Positions 11,291 to 23,174 are shown, numbered from the stretch's first letter. The stretch: DNA of 64,000 nt from Oncomelania hupensis (GCA_036898135.1 CM072511.1:34811627-34875626); one strand, 5' to 3'. The notes: generated by a model from the letters alone, not told the origin. Numbers and translations are program-made.

Positions 11291-12465
11291 ACACAAACGA
11301 ATTTCTTAAAAATCTGAAAACTTAATATTTAAATTCAATTAGAGCACGCAATCTTAGCAATCAACAGTTTGATAGGAAACTGATTGCTCTGAAACACTTT
11401 TTATTTTTGAGTGGCAAGAAATCCACCTTTTGAGACAGGCTCAAATGTTTTATACTTATAGAAACTGGATGTTGATAAATACAATTTAATACTTATAATT
11501 ATATAACCTTTTGATCGAAGGAGCCTTCGGGACTTCCCTTTTCTCTGCGCCAGCTTAATGAGGGCGGTGCCCATCTCATCTCACTCGCAGCTTTACCTTC
11601 CTCCGGTTCTAAAAAAAGCCAGGTACCCATTTACAGTTGGGTAGGCTGAGGTGTGTTGTGCTCTTGTTTCATTCTTTACGTCGTTCAGTTGTTGCATCCA
11701 ATTACTAATGTCCAAGCGCTCGCTGTTACTAACGAAACCTGTGTAATGCGTGCCTAGACCTCTACCCGTTGTTTCCTCAGGTGTTCTCAAAACACCAAAT
11801 TTGAAAGAAACCCAATAGTTTGAGAGAAACACGCGCGGACGGACGGACAGAGCTAAAAACAGTGGTTCCCCCGTTTCAGTCGGGAACTAAACACAGCAAC
11901 AGAAGGAATGTCGATACTAAACTCACCGGGAAACCATCAGTTTTCCACGCTGTTACAAATAACAAAATAACCGACATGCATCACTGCCTGAAGCGACTGA
12001 GCAATGTGAGTGATCCGTTAAACATCCGCACAAACCATTGTTTGAAATGGATGCCAATAAATGTTGGACAAAAAAAGAGAGAAAGAGGGAGGGAGGAAGA
12101 AGATAGGGAGAGAGGGAGGGAGAGAGAAGATATGGAGAGAGGAGGTGAGAGAGAAAAAGAGAGAGAGATGTTTCTTTAATCTGTTATTTGTGGTTCATTT
12201 ACAACCCGTGCTGTTGCAGCCGCATGATGAAAAGTCCGACCACTTTGTCAAAGAAACAGGTAACAGGCCCAAACAGACAAATCATCTGCCTATTATCTAA
12301 ATCGCTAATTAAGGACGGCTCAGTGATTGGCGTATTTGACCACGCTGAATACTGCAAGCTGACGGGAGCTTGAGTTAAAAGAATCTGGTTTCGGCAAACG
12401 CATCGAGTAGTTACTGGAACTGGAAACTGCGCTGTGACATATACTTATATAAGAACAGTATTGTT
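11291..12465. other. No recognised feature
   Basis: No gene or known repeat recognised. A purine-rich stretch lies at 12070-12172. Confidence 0.5.
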
Positions 12466-12550
12466 TAGGTCCTTTGTTGGCTCGGAAGAGTCCGCTGGAC
12501 CTAAAGCAATAACCATGTAATGTAATGTAATGTAATGTAATGTAATGCAA
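12466..12550 (+). mobile_element. Repeat family X, 3' end fragment with (TGTAA)n tail
   Basis: Reads AGTCCGCTGGACCTAAAGCA followed by ATAACCATG and a TGTAA pentamer repeated about six times. The same end, in either orientation, is found at 41949, 56535 and 60500-60540. Confidence 0.8.
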
Positions 12551-12837
12551 CCATGTAAAGTACGTGCAGCGACCACTTGGAATCATGGTTTACCTCCTAA
12601 GCTTAGAAACAATGGTGATCCCACTCACCTTTTATTCAGCTGCTATCGTCGTATATGCTCCAGAGAAAGACAGTAGGTGCCAGAAGTCGTGTACATGGAA
12701 AGCACCGTAGCCGGAGGACAGACTCCCACGGTCGCTGTGAGGATCTAGTGTCTCAAGAGGAAATCACAAACGTTCTTGTTTGACATTGGCACTCACTCTT
12801 CCTCATCTCCAGATCCCTCCACTCCCCAACACACACG

Positions 12838-12889
12838 CCCACACACACACACACACACAAACCCACACACACACACACACACACACATT
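12838..12889. repeat. (CA)n microsatellite
   Basis: CA repeat directly left of the TIR element at 12893. CA repeats also separate and follow the next unit. Confidence 0.95.
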
Positions 12890-12892
12890 TTT

Positions 12893-13147
12893 GTAAAAAC
12901 GACATTCTGATGACTGTTGGTGAAAAAAACAGGGATTATTTTGACCACTTTTCATTTTCTTGACATTTTATTTTTTCAAATTTTTGAAGCTATCCCTAAC
13001 CCTACTAACCAACCCTAAAACTAACCCTAAGCCTGTATCTATACAGGTTCCCTAGTTAACTAGGGCAGCCTTTGAAAAAAAAATAAAAATAAGAAAAGAA
13101 AAAGAAAAAGAGTGTCTCATGATGTGTCACTGTACTGTGTCGTTTAC
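12893..13147. mobile_element. Small TIR element M, copy 1a, telomere-like core
   Basis: The left end GTAAAAACGACATTCTGATG and the right end CACTGTACTGTGTCGTTTAC are imperfect inverted repeats of each other. The middle holds degenerate CCCTAA units (about 12988-13034) next to a TTTTGAC motif. CA repeats lie on both sides. No coding sequence: MITE-like. Confidence 0.6.
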
Positions 13148-13185
13148 CCCAAACACACACACCCCCCCCCCCCACACACACCACA

Positions 13186-13598
13186 CAACAACCTTCTGAT
13201 GACTGTTGTGAAGAAAACAGGGATTATTTTGACACACTTTCATTTTCGTGACATTATTTTGACATTTTCAAATTTTTGAACCTATCCCTAACCCTAACCC
13301 AAACCCTAACCCTAACCCTAACCCTTAACCTAACCCTAAGCCTAAAACAGCTGTAACTCTACCGGAACTCTATTTTGACGTCAAAATAGGGCAGCCTTTA
13401 TTTTGACATTTCCAAATTTTTGAAGCTATCCCTAACCCTAACCCTAACCCAAACCCTAACCCTTAACCTAACCCTCATCCTAAAACAGCTGTAACTCTAC
13501 GGAGCACTATTTTGACGTCAAAATAACGGGGCCGTCGAAAAAAGTCAAAAGAAACCATGTAGAGTTTAATGTGTGTGTCAGAGTAACGTCGTTTCTAC
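13186..13598. mobile_element. Small TIR element M, copy 1b, duplicated telomere-like core
   Basis: Begins with a diverged left end (CTTCTGATGACTGTTGTGAA) and ends with GTGTCAGAGTAACGTCGTTT plus CTAC. Between them are two successive blocks of CCCTAA-type repeats (about 13268-13340 and 13425-13475). Each is followed by CTGTAACTCTAC and the palindrome TATTTTGACGTCAAAATA (13371-13388 and 13508-13525). It resembles copy 2 at 24676 except for the duplicated core. Confidence 0.65.
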
Positions 13599-13899
13599 AT
13601 GCCCACACACACACACTTTCCGCCTCGCTCACACCTCTATTCTATGCTATAAATCTAATATGTGTTCGGTGCACAAGGCGTTAAAAGGCCTATTTGTTTC
13701 TCTGAACCTTTGCTGGCATGTTATGGATAAACAAGGGAGACTATCTTGTTCCCTACGATAAATGGCTTGACTGATGTTACTGTAAAGCATAGGCACCCGA
13801 ATCGGGATGTGAGCGGAGTGGAATGCTGTCTGCATAGTTAATATATTACGCAGGTAACAATGTACGCGTTAGGCACAGCTTTTTTTTCAATCCGTCTGA

Positions 13900-14165
13900 G
13901 CAAACTACAATACTTCTCCAGAAAGAAGTCGGGTCGATCGATTCATCAGACATCCGTGCAAATATCCTAAACCATATACACGGGCAGTCGTTTTTCGTAT
14001 CCGTTATATTTCTTTGAACTAATTTTTACAAACATTACGAAAACTAAGATTCACTGACGGAAGTAACCTTTGCCCTTCTCAGTGGCATGCGCAGGTCAGG
14101 TATCTAAGCAAACATGGAGTTTCCTCTTGGAAACAGGCACACAGATTTGGCTACGCGTATGTGGA
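13900..14165 (+). repeat. Left arm of a ~265-bp inverted repeat around an L2-like LINE
   Basis: Matches the reverse complement of 17441-17705 throughout. Shared landmarks are AAACTACAATACTTCTC, AGAAGTC, CAGACAT, TTTGCCCTTCTC, GTGGCATGCGCAG, CAGGTATCTAAGCA and CTTGGAAACAGGCAC. The divergence is clear but modest. The match ends just before the RT-coding part. Confidence 0.82.
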
Positions 14166-14220
14166 GAGCTTCTGGGTGGGTCCGCGGGCGGGGCGCTTCC
14201 CACCATTATCCCGCTTGAGT

Positions 14221-15949
14221 CCCCTACCAGAGAGGTTCGGCGAATTTTTCAGCGGAAAGATCGCTGATCTAAGAAGAACATTTGATTCAACCCCCCAGCA
14301 AGGAGGCCCCCCTCTTCGCCTGGCTTCTCTGGATCTCCGTTTTGCACCTTTGGGTCCGTGACTGAAGACCAAGTTATGAAAATAATGGTTAGTATGCCAA
14401 AGAAGTCATGTCAGCTTGACCCTATCCCCACAGATCTTCTTTTCCAGCGTCTGGATGAGATCATTCCTTTAATAACAAAAATCATGAACGCCTCCCTCTC
14501 GTCTGGCTCTGTCCCTTCTGTCCTCAAACATGCTTTGGTAAATCCACTTTTGAAAAAGCCCACTCTCGATCCCGAGATTATAAAATATTACCGGCCAGTC
14601 TCCAACCTTCCGTTTCTGTCAAAAGTCCTTGAGCGCATTGTCCTCGCACAGCTCATGTCGCATCTCGAGGCGCACAGCCTGCTTGAGCCGTTCCAGTCGG
14701 CCTACAAAAAGAGTCACAGTACAGAGACCGCCTTATTACGTGTTGTCAATGACCTGTTGGGCGCTGCGGATCAGGGTAAGGTATCGATTTTATCGTTGCT
14801 CGATCTGTCCGCTGCGTTCGACACCATTGACCACGACATCCTCTGCGCCCGCCTGGAAACGACCTTTAGTTGTACTGGAACTGTTCTAGCATGGTTTTGC
14901 TCTTACCTGTCTGATCGCACTCAGGCTGTCGTGGTGAATAATGCTAGGTCCACTCCCTCACATTTGAAGTATGGAGTTCCGCAGGGTTCAGTCCTTGGCC
15001 CTGTCTTGTTCACCATGTACACCCAGCCCGTGAGCTCTATCATAAATGCTTTCAATCACTCATATCACTTCTTTGCTGATGATTCGCAGCTACATAATTC
15101 TTCTTCTCCTTCTCAGATTCCTGCACTAGCTCAGGATTTGTCTCAGTGTATCAGCTCTGTTGCCGACTGGATGAATGAAAACAAACTAAAAATGAATGAT
15201 GATAAAACTGAACTCATCCTGATTGGTTCAAAGTCCAAGTTGCGGCGGGCCTCTGCACACTCAATGACTGTTTCTGGTCACCAGATTGTTCTCAAAATCT
15301 GTCCGCAACTTGGAAGTCTAACTTGATGAAAGCCTGTCAATGGAAACTCAGATCAACATACTGTGCAAATCTCTTAATTTTCATCTTCGAAGACTCAGTA
15401 AAATACGCCGATACCTCACAGTTGAAGCCACTAACAAACTTGCTGTTTCCTTTATTCTGTCACGACTTGACTATGGCAATTCTCTGTTGGCCGGCCTACC
15501 GGAAAATAAAATCTATAGACTCCAACGCATACAAAACAACACTGCCCGTCTCGTTCTTCGTCAATCGCGCCATTCTAGTGCAAGCACTGCTCTAAAAACC
15601 CTTCACTGGCTCCCTGTCAAAGCTCGTATTGAGTACAAAATTGCCTCCCTCTGTTTCCATTGCCTCCACACTGACTCCTTTCCCTCCTACCTCTCAGGAT
15701 TGTTGTGTTTATATTAACCTTCCCGATTACTTCGTTCTCAAAATTCATCTCTTCTCACTGTTCCCAAGTATTCCCTCAATTCCTTTGGGAAAAGGTCATT
15801 CTCTGTTTTTGCTCCCACTCTGTGGAACTCTTTGCCCCGATCTCCGCCTCATCCAGTCGCATGATGCTTTTAAGAAGAATCTAAAAACCCACCTCTTCTC
15901 CAAATATTTCAGAAAGTTCGCCAAAGTCCCCGCCGCCAGAAGTAACTAA
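14221..15949 (+). pseudogene. L2/CR1-like ORF2 reverse transcriptase, frameshifted
   Basis: Successive frames together cover an RT domain and C-terminus. An N-terminal linker (FGEFFSGKIADLRRTF) is at about 14228-14275. The main frame 14358-15326 follows, with RPVSNLPFLSKVLERIV, motif A LLDLSAAFDTIDHDIL, motif B GVPQGSVLGPVLFTMY and motif C FFADDSQL. The C-terminal part lies in 15340-15717 (LSRLDYGNSLLAGLP, TLHWLPV) and, in a further frame, ends FKKNLKTHLFSKYF near 15900. The catalytic aspartates of motifs A and C are present, yet breaks near 14360, 15326 and 15710 disable the protein. In the family this enzyme reverse-transcribes its own RNA at a nicked target. Confidence 0.88.
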
Positions 15950-16892
15950 TTAACGACAGTGGTGGATATGGTGATGGTTGAGGTGGTGGTGGTGGTGGTG
16001 GTGGCAAAGGTGGTAGTAGTAAAACAAAATAAAAAAATAAAAAAAGAATTTAGTGTTAAAATGTAGTATGCGCACCCCGTTCCCCTTGGTTGCCTGCTCC
16101 CATGCCAATTTCAGCATTTTATTCAAAAGCGCTTTTTACCTGGGTTATACCGGCGTGAGGAACCCCTTTTAGTTCTATTTATTCGTTTTAACCTCTCACG
16201 TGGGTGAATTTCCCTTGTGTGCATGCTCACATTTCCCAGTTTTGGATGGTCCCGCACCTCCCCACCCCCCACCTCGTCCCCTACCCCAGAATTTGACTAG
16301 AGAGGGGGTGCGTGCTGCTTCTTAGTTTAGCCCTGGTCTGTCGGTCACTGGACCCAGGGTCCTACAATTTTACATTTTTGTGATCTTCACGTAATGGGCA
16401 TATGAAATTTGACAAAGAACTATTTTATTCCATAAAATCATACCTTGTCTTATTGCTTGCTTGTTTTTACTGGCTCAGTCAGTCAGAGGACCAGGATTAA
16501 GTTCTGACAGTGTATTTTATTGTATTTATTTTATATTGTTTTTTATTGCATAAAGCCATGTTTTTACATTTAAAATATATGTATATATGTATGTTGATTT
16601 TTATTTTTTTATTTTTATTTTTATTTTTAAATATTTTTGTTTAATTTTATTGGACATGTGTATATTTACGAATTTTATCTTATTGTTTTGGCTGCTTATA
16701 ATGATTCTGTGTGTGCTTGTTTGTAGGCATGTGGTGTTAGATGTATATAGTTTCTTTTTTTTTTTTACGTTTTATATACACCATGTTTTAGTGTGTTGTA
16801 CATTCTCTTATTGTTCGAGTGCTTGTGTGAGAGTATGCGTGTGAGCGATTTGAGCAGACTTTTTAGTTTGGAATTGCGCTTTATAAAATAAA

Positions 16893-16910
16893 TTATTTTA
16901 TTATTATTAC

Positions 16911-16976
<66 letters not shown>
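16893..16976 (+). repeat. (ATT)n tail of the L2-like LINE
   Basis: ATT repeat after the conserved 3' end. The tail unit matches that of SINE A copies and of the minus-strand L2-like end at 48341. Confidence 0.9.
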
Positions 16977-17026
16977 GGAAATGCTTGATAACAAGATAAA
17001 CATTCAAATTTCAAATGCAATTACTG

Positions 17027-17385
17027 TTGCTAAATTTATGATTGCACTAAATCGGCGTCGACGAAGGAAAATTGTAACCTAATACAATGCAGGTCTTTCA
17101 CACAGCAGTAATCTAAATATTTTGAAACAAAAGCAGGCTTCCCTAGAGTTGAATAAACACAAAGAATGGGATTTCACAGCAAATTTCGATGTTTGCTGAC
17201 ACAGTAAGGTCTCAGCATGCACACACAATCCAAAACTTCCACCCTCAATCTTTGCTGTACGAGATTTCTTTCGGATTTTACGTGCAATCACAGCTTTGAA
17301 GCTATCGTCTACTGACGGCTGTAACGGGACACCGCTTTCTATACTTCTCATTTTCTCCAATTTAGTGCAGTCATAAATTTAGCAG
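17027..17385. repeat. Short inverted repeat (GCTAAATTTATG...GCACTAAAT)
   Basis: GCTAAATTTATGATTGCACT at about 17030 and its reverse-complement counterpart at about 17358-17381 differ at one base over 24. They enclose a 93-codon minus-strand ORF (17079-17360) with no recognisable domain. This hairpin lies between the LINE tail and the right inverted arm. Confidence 0.65.
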
Positions 17386-17440
17386 CATAAACATCATTTG
17401 CACCTTTCTTAAGTTTCAATGTTTCTCTAGTTATATAGCA

Positions 17441-17705
17441 CTACCACAAGCACATATATATCTGAGTGCCTGTTTCCAAGATAAAACTAAATGCTTAGAT
17501 ACCTGAACTGCGCATGCCACTGGAGAAGGGCAAAGTTACCTCCCTCAGTTACTCGTAGTTTTTGTCATTTTGTTGTTGTTGACTATTTCACAGAAATGTA
17601 ACGGGTCCGAAAAAACGACTACGTGTATTTATGACTTTGAATGTTTACACGAATGTCTGCTGAATAGATTGAATGGACTTCTTTCGTGAGAAGTATTGTA
17701 GTTTC
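17441..17705 (-). repeat. Right arm of the ~265-bp inverted repeat
   Basis: Reverse-complement partner of 13900-14165. Beyond the inner edge the two arms differ completely, so this is either a terminal inverted repeat or an inverted copy of a 5' UTR. Confidence 0.82.
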
Positions 17706-18030
17706 TTAATATGGAGTGGACAAAGACCTGCCAGATTAGACTTTGTATTCTAGTTTTCAGAGAGAGAGAGAGCGAGAGTAGTTGGAGGGTTGGGGGACGC
17801 TATTCAGAGACAAAAAGGCGCCTGTGTTGTACAGGGATTCAGGTGGGCCTGCCCAGGAATGTGCAGTGCCACAGAGTCAAGGTAAACTAATGTTAGATAG
17901 CGCCTAATCCAGCTCCATTAGCAGCGCCAGACGATGGTGGAAATCAGGAACGAACTCGAACCATGCTTGTTTCATCATCAAGCGTCCTGTCTAACGCAAA
18001 GATCACTGAAGGGCATGAGCGATTGACTTA

Positions 18031-18058
18031 TCTGTCTCTATTTTTGTCTGTCTCTCTG

Positions 18059-18157
<99 letters not shown>

Positions 18158-18179
18158 ACCTAAAGCAATAACCTTGTAT

Positions 18180-18263
<84 letters not shown>
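18031..18263. repeat. (CT)n microsatellite split by a family X 3' end
   Basis: CT repeat at about 18031-18155 and 18186-18263. The 30-bp island between them reads GGACCTAAAGCAATAACC, the diagnostic 3' end of repeat family X. Confidence 0.9.
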
Positions 18264-18266
<3 letters not shown>

Positions 18267-18389
18267 TAGAAGATACCAGATTCTGTGACGTGTTGCCGAA
18301 CTGAATCTAGGGCAGTGATACACCATAATAAAAGAAAAATGACGATTTCTGCATGGAAAGTCTTTCATCACTGTGGTGAATCGAACCCC

Positions 18390-18391
<2 letters not shown>

Positions 18392-18464
<73 letters not shown>
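18392..18464. repeat. (CT)n(CA)n microsatellite
   Basis: CT repeat followed by a short CA repeat. The ORFs across it are low-complexity. Confidence 0.95.
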
Positions 18465-19019
18465 TCTGTTACCGCACTCTCTCACACTGTCTCTAGGTAT
18501 TGTGAGAAACAACCAATATCACATGAAAAGCGTTTTGGCGTCGGTACAGTGATATCACGTTTCGGCCACACTGAATACCTGACACAGGCTGCGGCAGCCG
18601 GTTTACGTACACACTGTAAACGCCACATACCAGAACGTAGAGCAGGAGAATCTACAGGTTTCGGTGCTGCCATCGTCCTAGTTTGTAGTTGTCTATGGTT
18701 ATGTACCACAATCTTCACAATTTGTAGTATCCTAGAACAAAGTGTGAAAATTGGCCAGAATAATTGGTTGGTCTTCAGTTGAAATACCAAAAACCAACAC
18801 AATCGGTTTAACCGTGTTTTTATTTTATTGTATTGTATTTAATTTTTAATATAGAGCAAAACGTGTTTAGCAACAAAGTCACCCCAGCGACATTGAACTT
18901 TGTGTTATAGCAACTGCTGCAGTTTATTACCCCTTTTTATCGGGAAACTCTGGGCCGCCTCCCCCGGCCGAGGAAGGCGTAGTCGCAGCCAGTGGCGCGC
19001 CCAAACCCTACCTACCTAA
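18465..19019. other. No recognised feature
   Basis: No gene or repeat family recognised. The 165-codon ORF ending at 18782 starts in the CT tract and has no domain. Confidence 0.45.
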
Positions 19020-19245
19020 CATTATTCGTGATTTTTTTGAAATTTTTTGCTGAGGGAGCAAACCGGAGTACCCGGAGAAAACCCCCGAGACGTTGCCCGA
19101 GTCGAAAGTAAATAATATTCGGAGAAACATAACGCCCAGGTACTGGCTCGAACCCACACCTGTTAGGCACCATTGGTTTCTGGCTTGTGGACAAGGCAAG
19201 TTAGTCCCGCCTTAGCCCACTTGGCCACAACGCAACTGTGATGGC
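19020..19245 (-). mobile_element. tRNA-derived SINE, family E
   Basis: On the minus strand a class II tRNA-like head (GTTGTGGCCAAGTGGGCTAA, later GGTGTGGGTTCGAGCC as B box) is followed by a body containing GTTTTCTCCGGGTACTCCGG. The A and B boxes would drive RNA polymerase III transcription. The same body core occurs at 36258-36350 and 48640-48770. Confidence 0.65.
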
Positions 19246-20676
19246 AAGCGATGCTGGCCACTAACCTAGGTAAAGTTTCTAAGAAGATTGGTCAAAATCT
19301 GCTCAGTGGTTCTGAAGATATGGCGATCGACAGACAGACCGACATGAGTTTTTGGCTCGTTCGGATTCCTGACTATTTCAAATTATTTTAAGATAGTACC
19401 TAAAATACACAAATAAGTTGCTCACATTTGACCTAGAAGCGTTTCTCATCATAACTTAAGACGCCCTAGTTTCCGTGCAGAAGTGACTGGATCCATTAAA
19501 TGATGGATTGGGTGATGATTCGTGCTGATGAGACTCACAGCAAGATAACAGACATCGCTTCATCTTGGGGAGGCAGTTAGCGTGCTGCGGAAGAAAATAG
19601 ACGACGATGATGATGCACTGGGAGATGGGGTTGAAGATGAAGAGGAGGAGAAAGAAAAACATTCAAATGTTTTTCCAGACACTCACACGCATAAAACCAA
19701 AAAATAAACATTTTCAAAAGTGTTGATTTTCTTGGCTGTGTTTCTTATCCTAACAGAAGCAAAAGGAAAACAGGAAATGACAGGCTGGACTATCTGCAAG
19801 CAAAACATTCTCAAAATCGAATCAGCCAATGTTTAGGTACAGCGCAAAACATTTCGAAAATGATGAAGCACAATAAGCTTGACCTTGGAACAGTACAAAT
19901 GCCAACGATTTCACATGCTTAGCAGTAGTTCAAGTACTTGTAAAGTAAAATATGATAAAAATGTCGCTTGAGTTACTCTTGAGACAAGGCAAAACGTGTG
20001 TTTGGAACAAATACGTGAAGTTCGGAGTGACCGAATGACCGACGACCGCCACGCTACTGAAGGATGGCCCATAGTTTGATGTACGTAAACTTACCTGTAT
20101 ACCACAACTCTATAAAATCGCTTAGCCGTTTTTTGAGTAATTGAGCAACACGTGTTTAACAATAAAATGACTTCCGAGCCCTTGACTTTTACGGTAGAGC
20201 AAATATGTTGGCAAGGGAGGTAGGCCACAAACTTATGTAATGTTTGGCAAAATCCGTTTAGTGGTTCTTGGGATAGGGCGTCCAAAGGACTGACTGGTAA
20301 GTCTGGAAATACAATAAGAAGAGTGGTGGTTGTTTGGTTGTTTAATTAACGTTTTCTTCATCGAGATAAGACGCGTGCACATACGCAATGACACACATTC
20401 GCTCCACATACCTTCATAAATATAGAAAACCTAATGAAATAAAGTACCGAGGAATAAATCAAAGGTTTTGCTAATCTAACGCTTACAACAACTCTTATGT
20501 TATCAATGAAATCGATACCTATTAATATTAGTGTGCATGAAATGATGCAGAAGGTACGTAGAGGACCTTTACGATGATGACCACGACGATGATTATGATC
20601 ATGTTGAATGCGTCGACAATGACAATTATTGTTATTTGAATTGTTACCTAGTGTTGCGACGTGTATAAAACTTCGT
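19246..20676. other. No recognised feature
   Basis: No coding, RNA or repeat signal I could support; AT-rich with scattered short ORFs. Confidence 0.45.
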
Positions 20677-20677
20677 C

Positions 20678-20771
<94 letters not shown>

Positions 20772-20786
20772 GAATAATAATAATAA

Positions 20787-20869
<83 letters not shown>
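20677..20869. repeat. (GAT)n(AAT)n compound microsatellite
   Basis: About 58 bp of GAT passes directly into about 135 bp of AAT with two G interruptions. Poly-Asp, Asn, Met, Ile and Tyr ORFs across it are artefacts. Confidence 0.97.
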
Positions 20870-21689
20870 TAATAATTTATGCGTATAGGCCTTATTTGCA
20901 GACGAATAGAGAAAAATGTGCATACGAGTCTGCACTCAACGAACAGAATATCTTCATCTAATTATTTATAACCGCTGGTTTAAAAATAGAAGACATAGTA
21001 TGAAGGTAAAAATTAATTCTGCTTTTGAAGAACTTGAAGAAAGTAATAATTATTGCCTTCATTTTACAACCACGGAAACTGCGATCATAGGGTTTACTAA
21101 GACTTGAAACTTCGGAGCCCAGCAGACCTTTTTTTTTTTTTAAAAGGGACCTGCCTTTTCCAGCAGACTACAGATTTTAGTTCACCAACAGAATCATATT
21201 GAGTTTTTTTTTTTGCCATCTTTGCTATGGTGATTTGTGCTTTCAACTTATTTTGTATGTTTGTGTTGTTGTTGTGTTGCGTGGAACCAAAATCTGACGA
21301 CTTTGTTAAAACGTATTATTTGCTAAATGACGTTGATAAGCAAAGATTGTGATTTTTTTTAATGCAACAAGTATGCATCCTAATAAGTGATGCCTTGTTT
21401 GATAAAGGAACCATAGTCCACCAAAATAGAAGTATAAAACGAGTTGATCTTGCAAACCAACAAGCGTTCATCGGATAAAAACGTAGTTCGAGGGAGCGCA
21501 AAATATTAACATTTATGACTGTGAGTGAGCGACGGTCGTGCGATACCATCTTGCTGTATGACGATTTAGAGACTACCCAGCTAGGCAGTGTAGTAGCAAA
21601 GGTCTATGGATGTACCTCCTGGCGCTATCTGAAATTCAGTTCTGACTTCCCTGGTGCTTGTGCTCGACACTTTATTATTTATTTTATTG
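20870..21689. other. No recognised feature
   Basis: No supported gene or repeat; short T tracts only. Confidence 0.45.
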
Positions 21690-21930
21690 TTTCGTTTTGA
21701 TATAGCGCTTTTCTCAGCTCCATGAGCTATGTACTCGCTGGCCGATAGGGGATTTTCGGCACCTTAAGCGCATCGTCTGGCGCACACAAAATCCTCAGTG
21801 ACCGGTGATTTGAAAATGGGGGGGGGGGGGGAGCGGTGGGAGATGGGATACTGGGGTAGAAGGGTCCTAGTGCTTTCTGGAAATATTTGTGTAGCAGGCA
21901 CTCACCCGTATAGAATGCGAGACAGACAAT
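21690..21930 (-). mobile_element. Diverged SINE A-like fragment
   Basis: In plus orientation it shows ATATAGCGCTTTTCTCAGCT, GCTGGCCGATA, and GGTCCTAGTGC followed by GGCACTCACCCGTATAGAAT. These are in the same order and spacing as the minus-strand SINE A copies at 31.2 and 59.9 kb. The tRNA head is lost and the middle is altered by a G tract. Confidence 0.6.
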
Positions 21931-21963
21931 GAGGGTAGGGTGGGGGGAGGGAAGAGAGATAGA

Positions 21964-23060
21964 GAGAAGTCGAAGTCGAAGTCGAAACCTTTAATAGGAT
22001 AATACCATTAAGTCATATGGGCCTGTCTTACAGCTAGTTCTTATTGAAAATTTAAAAAAAAAATTGAACAAACTAAATAATTCATATAAAATTGATTTGA
22101 AACACCAACCTTAACAATGATAAGAATTTTAAAAAAAATTACTAACACTATTAATGTACCTAAATACACATATTCCTTCCCCCTCCCACTCCCTCCAATA
22201 CCCCTTTCCCTACAACCCCTTCCATCCTTCCCCCACCGTCACACACATACATACACTTATTGACGCCTCAAAAACTTAAACTGTCGCAAGATAATGAAGG
22301 ACAAAAGGTATACAATCATCTTAAATATTAGGAGCAAATGGAGAATAGAAATGTGTGAAGTCTAGTTTTAAACGATGTTAATGATTTGCTTTCTTTGAAC
22401 TCTTGTGGTAGAGAATTCCACACCATTGGACCAGAATGTGACAGAAATTGTTTAAATATAACTAAGTGTGGTTGTGGAAATGTAAATTTATATCTGAAAA
22501 TTGAATAACGAGGTGAGGATTTGCAAAAAAATATTTTTTTAAATCAGGAGCTATGTTGTTCAGTATTTTGTATATTAAAACGGCTTTATTGTAATTATGG
22601 TGTTTGTTAAGGGGGGAGCATACGAGATATTTTTAATTTTGAATCAATTGTGATGGAAGGGTTGGAGATAAGTAATTTTGCAGCTCTGCGGTGAATAGAA
22701 TTAATCTTTTTAAACAAGGCATCACTGCAGCCGTCCCATTTTGTTGATGCATAATCAATGAGAGCTTTGATACGAGCATTATAAAAAGGCTTTTTAGCAT
22801 CTGCAGTTATGATAGATTGAAGCTTAGATAATATAAATTATTTTGTTGAGAGAGTTTTACAAAGACTTTCAATACGTGATTGCCAACTGAGTTTGGTGTT
22901 TACGATTACGCCTAAAGGTTTCTGACTTTCAATCTATTTAATATTATTATCATTCACGACTAAGTCAAGGGAAAGCGGAGCCCCCTGATGCTTTTGTCTA
23001 GTTATTATAAACATAGTTTTGATATAGCCGGATTCAATGACATATGGTTTAAACTGCACC
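21964..23060 (-). pseudogene. L2/CR1-like ORF2 C-terminal half and 3' UTR, degraded
   Basis: The minus-strand conceptual translation, spread over frames, gives PLGVIVNTKLSWQSRIESL, YNARIKALIDYAST, INSIHRRAAKLL, GPMVWNSLPQEFKESKSLTS and FKTRLHTFLFS. These are the ordered C-terminal landmarks of L2/CR1-like ORF2, between about 22920 and 22330. The 3' UTR continues to 21966, where the end is TTTCGACTTCGACTTCGAC. Its tail therefore differs from the ATT-tailed family, so it is a different L2-like subfamily. No catalytic RT motif remains. Confidence 0.7.
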
Positions 23061-23174
23061 AGTCAGGGCACCTTGTAGAGATTGCTGAATTTCACCAGTG
23101 TTCCTCCCCTGATTTTGCAATGTCGTGCCATCTCAGAGAGTGAGACAGACAGACAGAGAAAGTGAGAGAGACAA

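Larger units (their letters stand above)
14160..16976 (+). mobile_element. L2/CR1-like non-LTR retrotransposon (LINE), 5'-incomplete
   Basis: Contains a frameshifted ORF2 with RT motifs (14221-15949), about 900 bp of AT-rich 3' UTR, and an ATT-repeat tail at 16893-16976 after GCGCTTTATAAAATAAATTA. No endonuclease domain and no ORF1 are visible, so the 5' half is missing. The 5' junction falls at the end of the left inverted arm. Confidence 0.85.

Noticed and set aside
13260..13480. CCCTAA repeats as a chromosome end
   Set aside because: The arrays are short, degenerate, internal and lie inside units with inverted ends, so they are interstitial, not a telomere.
17079..17360. 93-codon minus-strand ORF as a host gene
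   Set aside because: No recognisable domain; it lies inside a small inverted repeat between LINE-related arms.
20629..20961. Poly-Asp/Asn, poly-Tyr/His and poly-Met/Ile ORFs
   Set aside because: All frames of the GAT/AAT microsatellite; no gene context.
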